Positions 63,395 to 64,000 of a DNA stretch of 64,000 nucleotides are shown here, piece by piece; within the stretch, counting starts at the first letter, position 1, and each line of letters opens with the position of its first letter. This stretch comes from Bradyrhizobium symbiodeficiens (GTDB lineage: Bacteria; Pseudomonadota; Alphaproteobacteria; Rhizobiales; Xanthobacteraceae). A program made the position numbers and the translations under genes. Location: contig NZ_CP029427.2 of NCBI RefSeq assembly GCF_002266465.3, positions 1,986,501 to 2,050,500 on the forward strand. The letters run 5' to 3'. The notes beneath the pieces are model-generated. The model made no database searches, was not told the origin of the DNA, and was given only the letters and a program-made list of their open reading frames with translations.

Positions 63395-64000
63395 TCAGAG
63401 CCGCAAGCGTGTCGTCGGGTCGAACAGGTGAATGTCCTGGGGACGGGCAGTGATCGAGATGGTCTCGCCTTCGCCGGGAATGTTGTCGTCGGCGACGCGC
63501 ATGCGGATCATCGTGCCGGCGCAGTCCAGATCGAGCACGGCGGTATCGCCGAGATCCTCGATCAGGTCGACGCGCGCAGCAAGGCCGCCTTCCGCCATGC
63601 GCAGGGCACCGGGGCGAAGGCCGACCACCACGTCGCGCTCGCCCGCGATCGTGGTCGTTGTCTTCAGGCGATGGCCGGCGACGATGACGTCGCCGTTCAC
63701 GTAGCGGGCGGGAACGAGGTTCATCGGGGGATTGCCGATGAAGCCGGCGATGTCGATCGAGTTCGGGCGGGCGAACACCTCCGCGGGCGTGCCGACCTGC
63801 TGGATCTCGCCTGACATGAACACCGCCATGCGGTCCGCGAGCGTCATGGCCTCTTCCTGGTCGTGGGTGACGTAGACCGCGGTGACGCCGAGCGAGCGCT
63901 GCAGCTTCTTCAGCTCGGCGCGGGTCTCCAGCCGCAGCTTTGCGTCGAGGTTCGAGAGCGGCTCGTCGAGCAGGAACAGGCGCGCCTTGCGCACGATGGC
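63395..64000 (-). CDS. CUT1-type ABC transporter ATPase (MalK/UgpC-like), 5' end missing
   Basis: The frame runs off the right edge. Visible are AIVRKARLFLLDEPLSNLDA (Walker B and D-loop), KLRLETRAELKKL, the H-loop VTHDQEEAMTLADRM and the TOBE-type tail (VVGLRPGALRM, ITARPQDIHLFDPTTRLRL). Such ATPases energise carbohydrate or glycerol-phosphate-type importers; the permease and binding protein should lie to the right, outside the window. It heads the visible part of the sulfatase operon. Confidence 0.9.
   Translation of the reverse strand, partial: AIVRKARLFLLDEPLSNLDAKLRLETRAELKKLQRSLGVTAVYVTHDQEEAMTLADRMAVFMSGEIQQVGTPAEVFARPNSIDIAGFIGNPPMNLVPARYVNGDVIVAGHRLKTTTTIAGERDVVVGLRPGALRMAEGGLAARVDLIEDLGDTAVLDLDCAGTMIRMRVADDNIPGEGETISITARPQDIHLFDPTTRLRL

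Overview
The window reads as the chromosome of an alphaproteobacterium close to Bradyrhizobium. The evidence is GC-rich codon use, paired SsuABC/TauABC-type and MalK/UgpC-type ABC systems, DUF3768 and DUF927 cargo genes of the kind seen on rhizobial islands, and an IS3-family element. The genus is an inference from protein flavour, not from a marker gene.

Layout. (1) 1-8270 is the right end of an integrated element that runs off the left edge. It carries a DUF927 ATPase (partial), a secreted dienelactone-hydrolase-like protein, an XRE regulator, a DUF3768 gene, several unknown genes and a minimal tyrosine recombinase. It ends in a 50-bp 3' fragment of a tRNA-Met gene (8221-8270), which looks like an attachment-site repeat. 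(2) 8437-9319 is older scar tissue: a decapitated serine recombinase and a small unknown ORF followed by a clean terminator. (3) 9455-29866 is an accessory region that looks like a stress or defence island. It holds a secreted nuclease, a four-gene envelope cluster with a MotA/ZorA-like and a MotB/ZorB-like pair plus a vWA-like protein and a 4-TM coiled-coil protein (10196-14692), exported small proteins, and a TerY-P triad (kinase, PP2C phosphatase, vWA; 17805-21202). Further on are DUF4236 and DUF2130 proteins, an AAA ATPase with a zinc-hook-like CxxC (23636-26324), a truncated IS3 element and an HNH endonuclease. (4) 30199-49040 carries three exported helical proteins, then a Tat-exported protein of about 3050 residues and a 2002-residue partner, then a small exported protein. 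None of these could be assigned to a known family. (5) 49181-51994 has a Leu/Ile/Val-type binding protein, one small exported protein and clusters of a short palindromic repeat. (6) 51995-64000 is orderly metabolic DNA: a sulfonate/nitrate-type ABC importer divergent from a mandelate-racemase-like enzyme, a GMC oxidoreductase and a GntR regulator. Facing these is a minus-strand operon of CUT1 ABC ATPase, GntR regulator, sulfatase, formylglycine-generating enzyme and ClC channel.

How the genes may work together. The sulfatase and the enzyme that matures its cysteine are adjacent and nearly overlapping, so sulfate-ester use is a firm reading. The envelope motor cluster and the TerY-P triad suggest a membrane-sensing or anti-phage function, which is inference. 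A palindromic repeat (core GGAGTCAGTT-N3/4-ACTGATAAGG) recurs at five places and tends to border accessory modules. Five genes are split by single-base frameshifts, two of them clear extra bases in homopolymers, so several apparent pseudogenes may be assembly errors.
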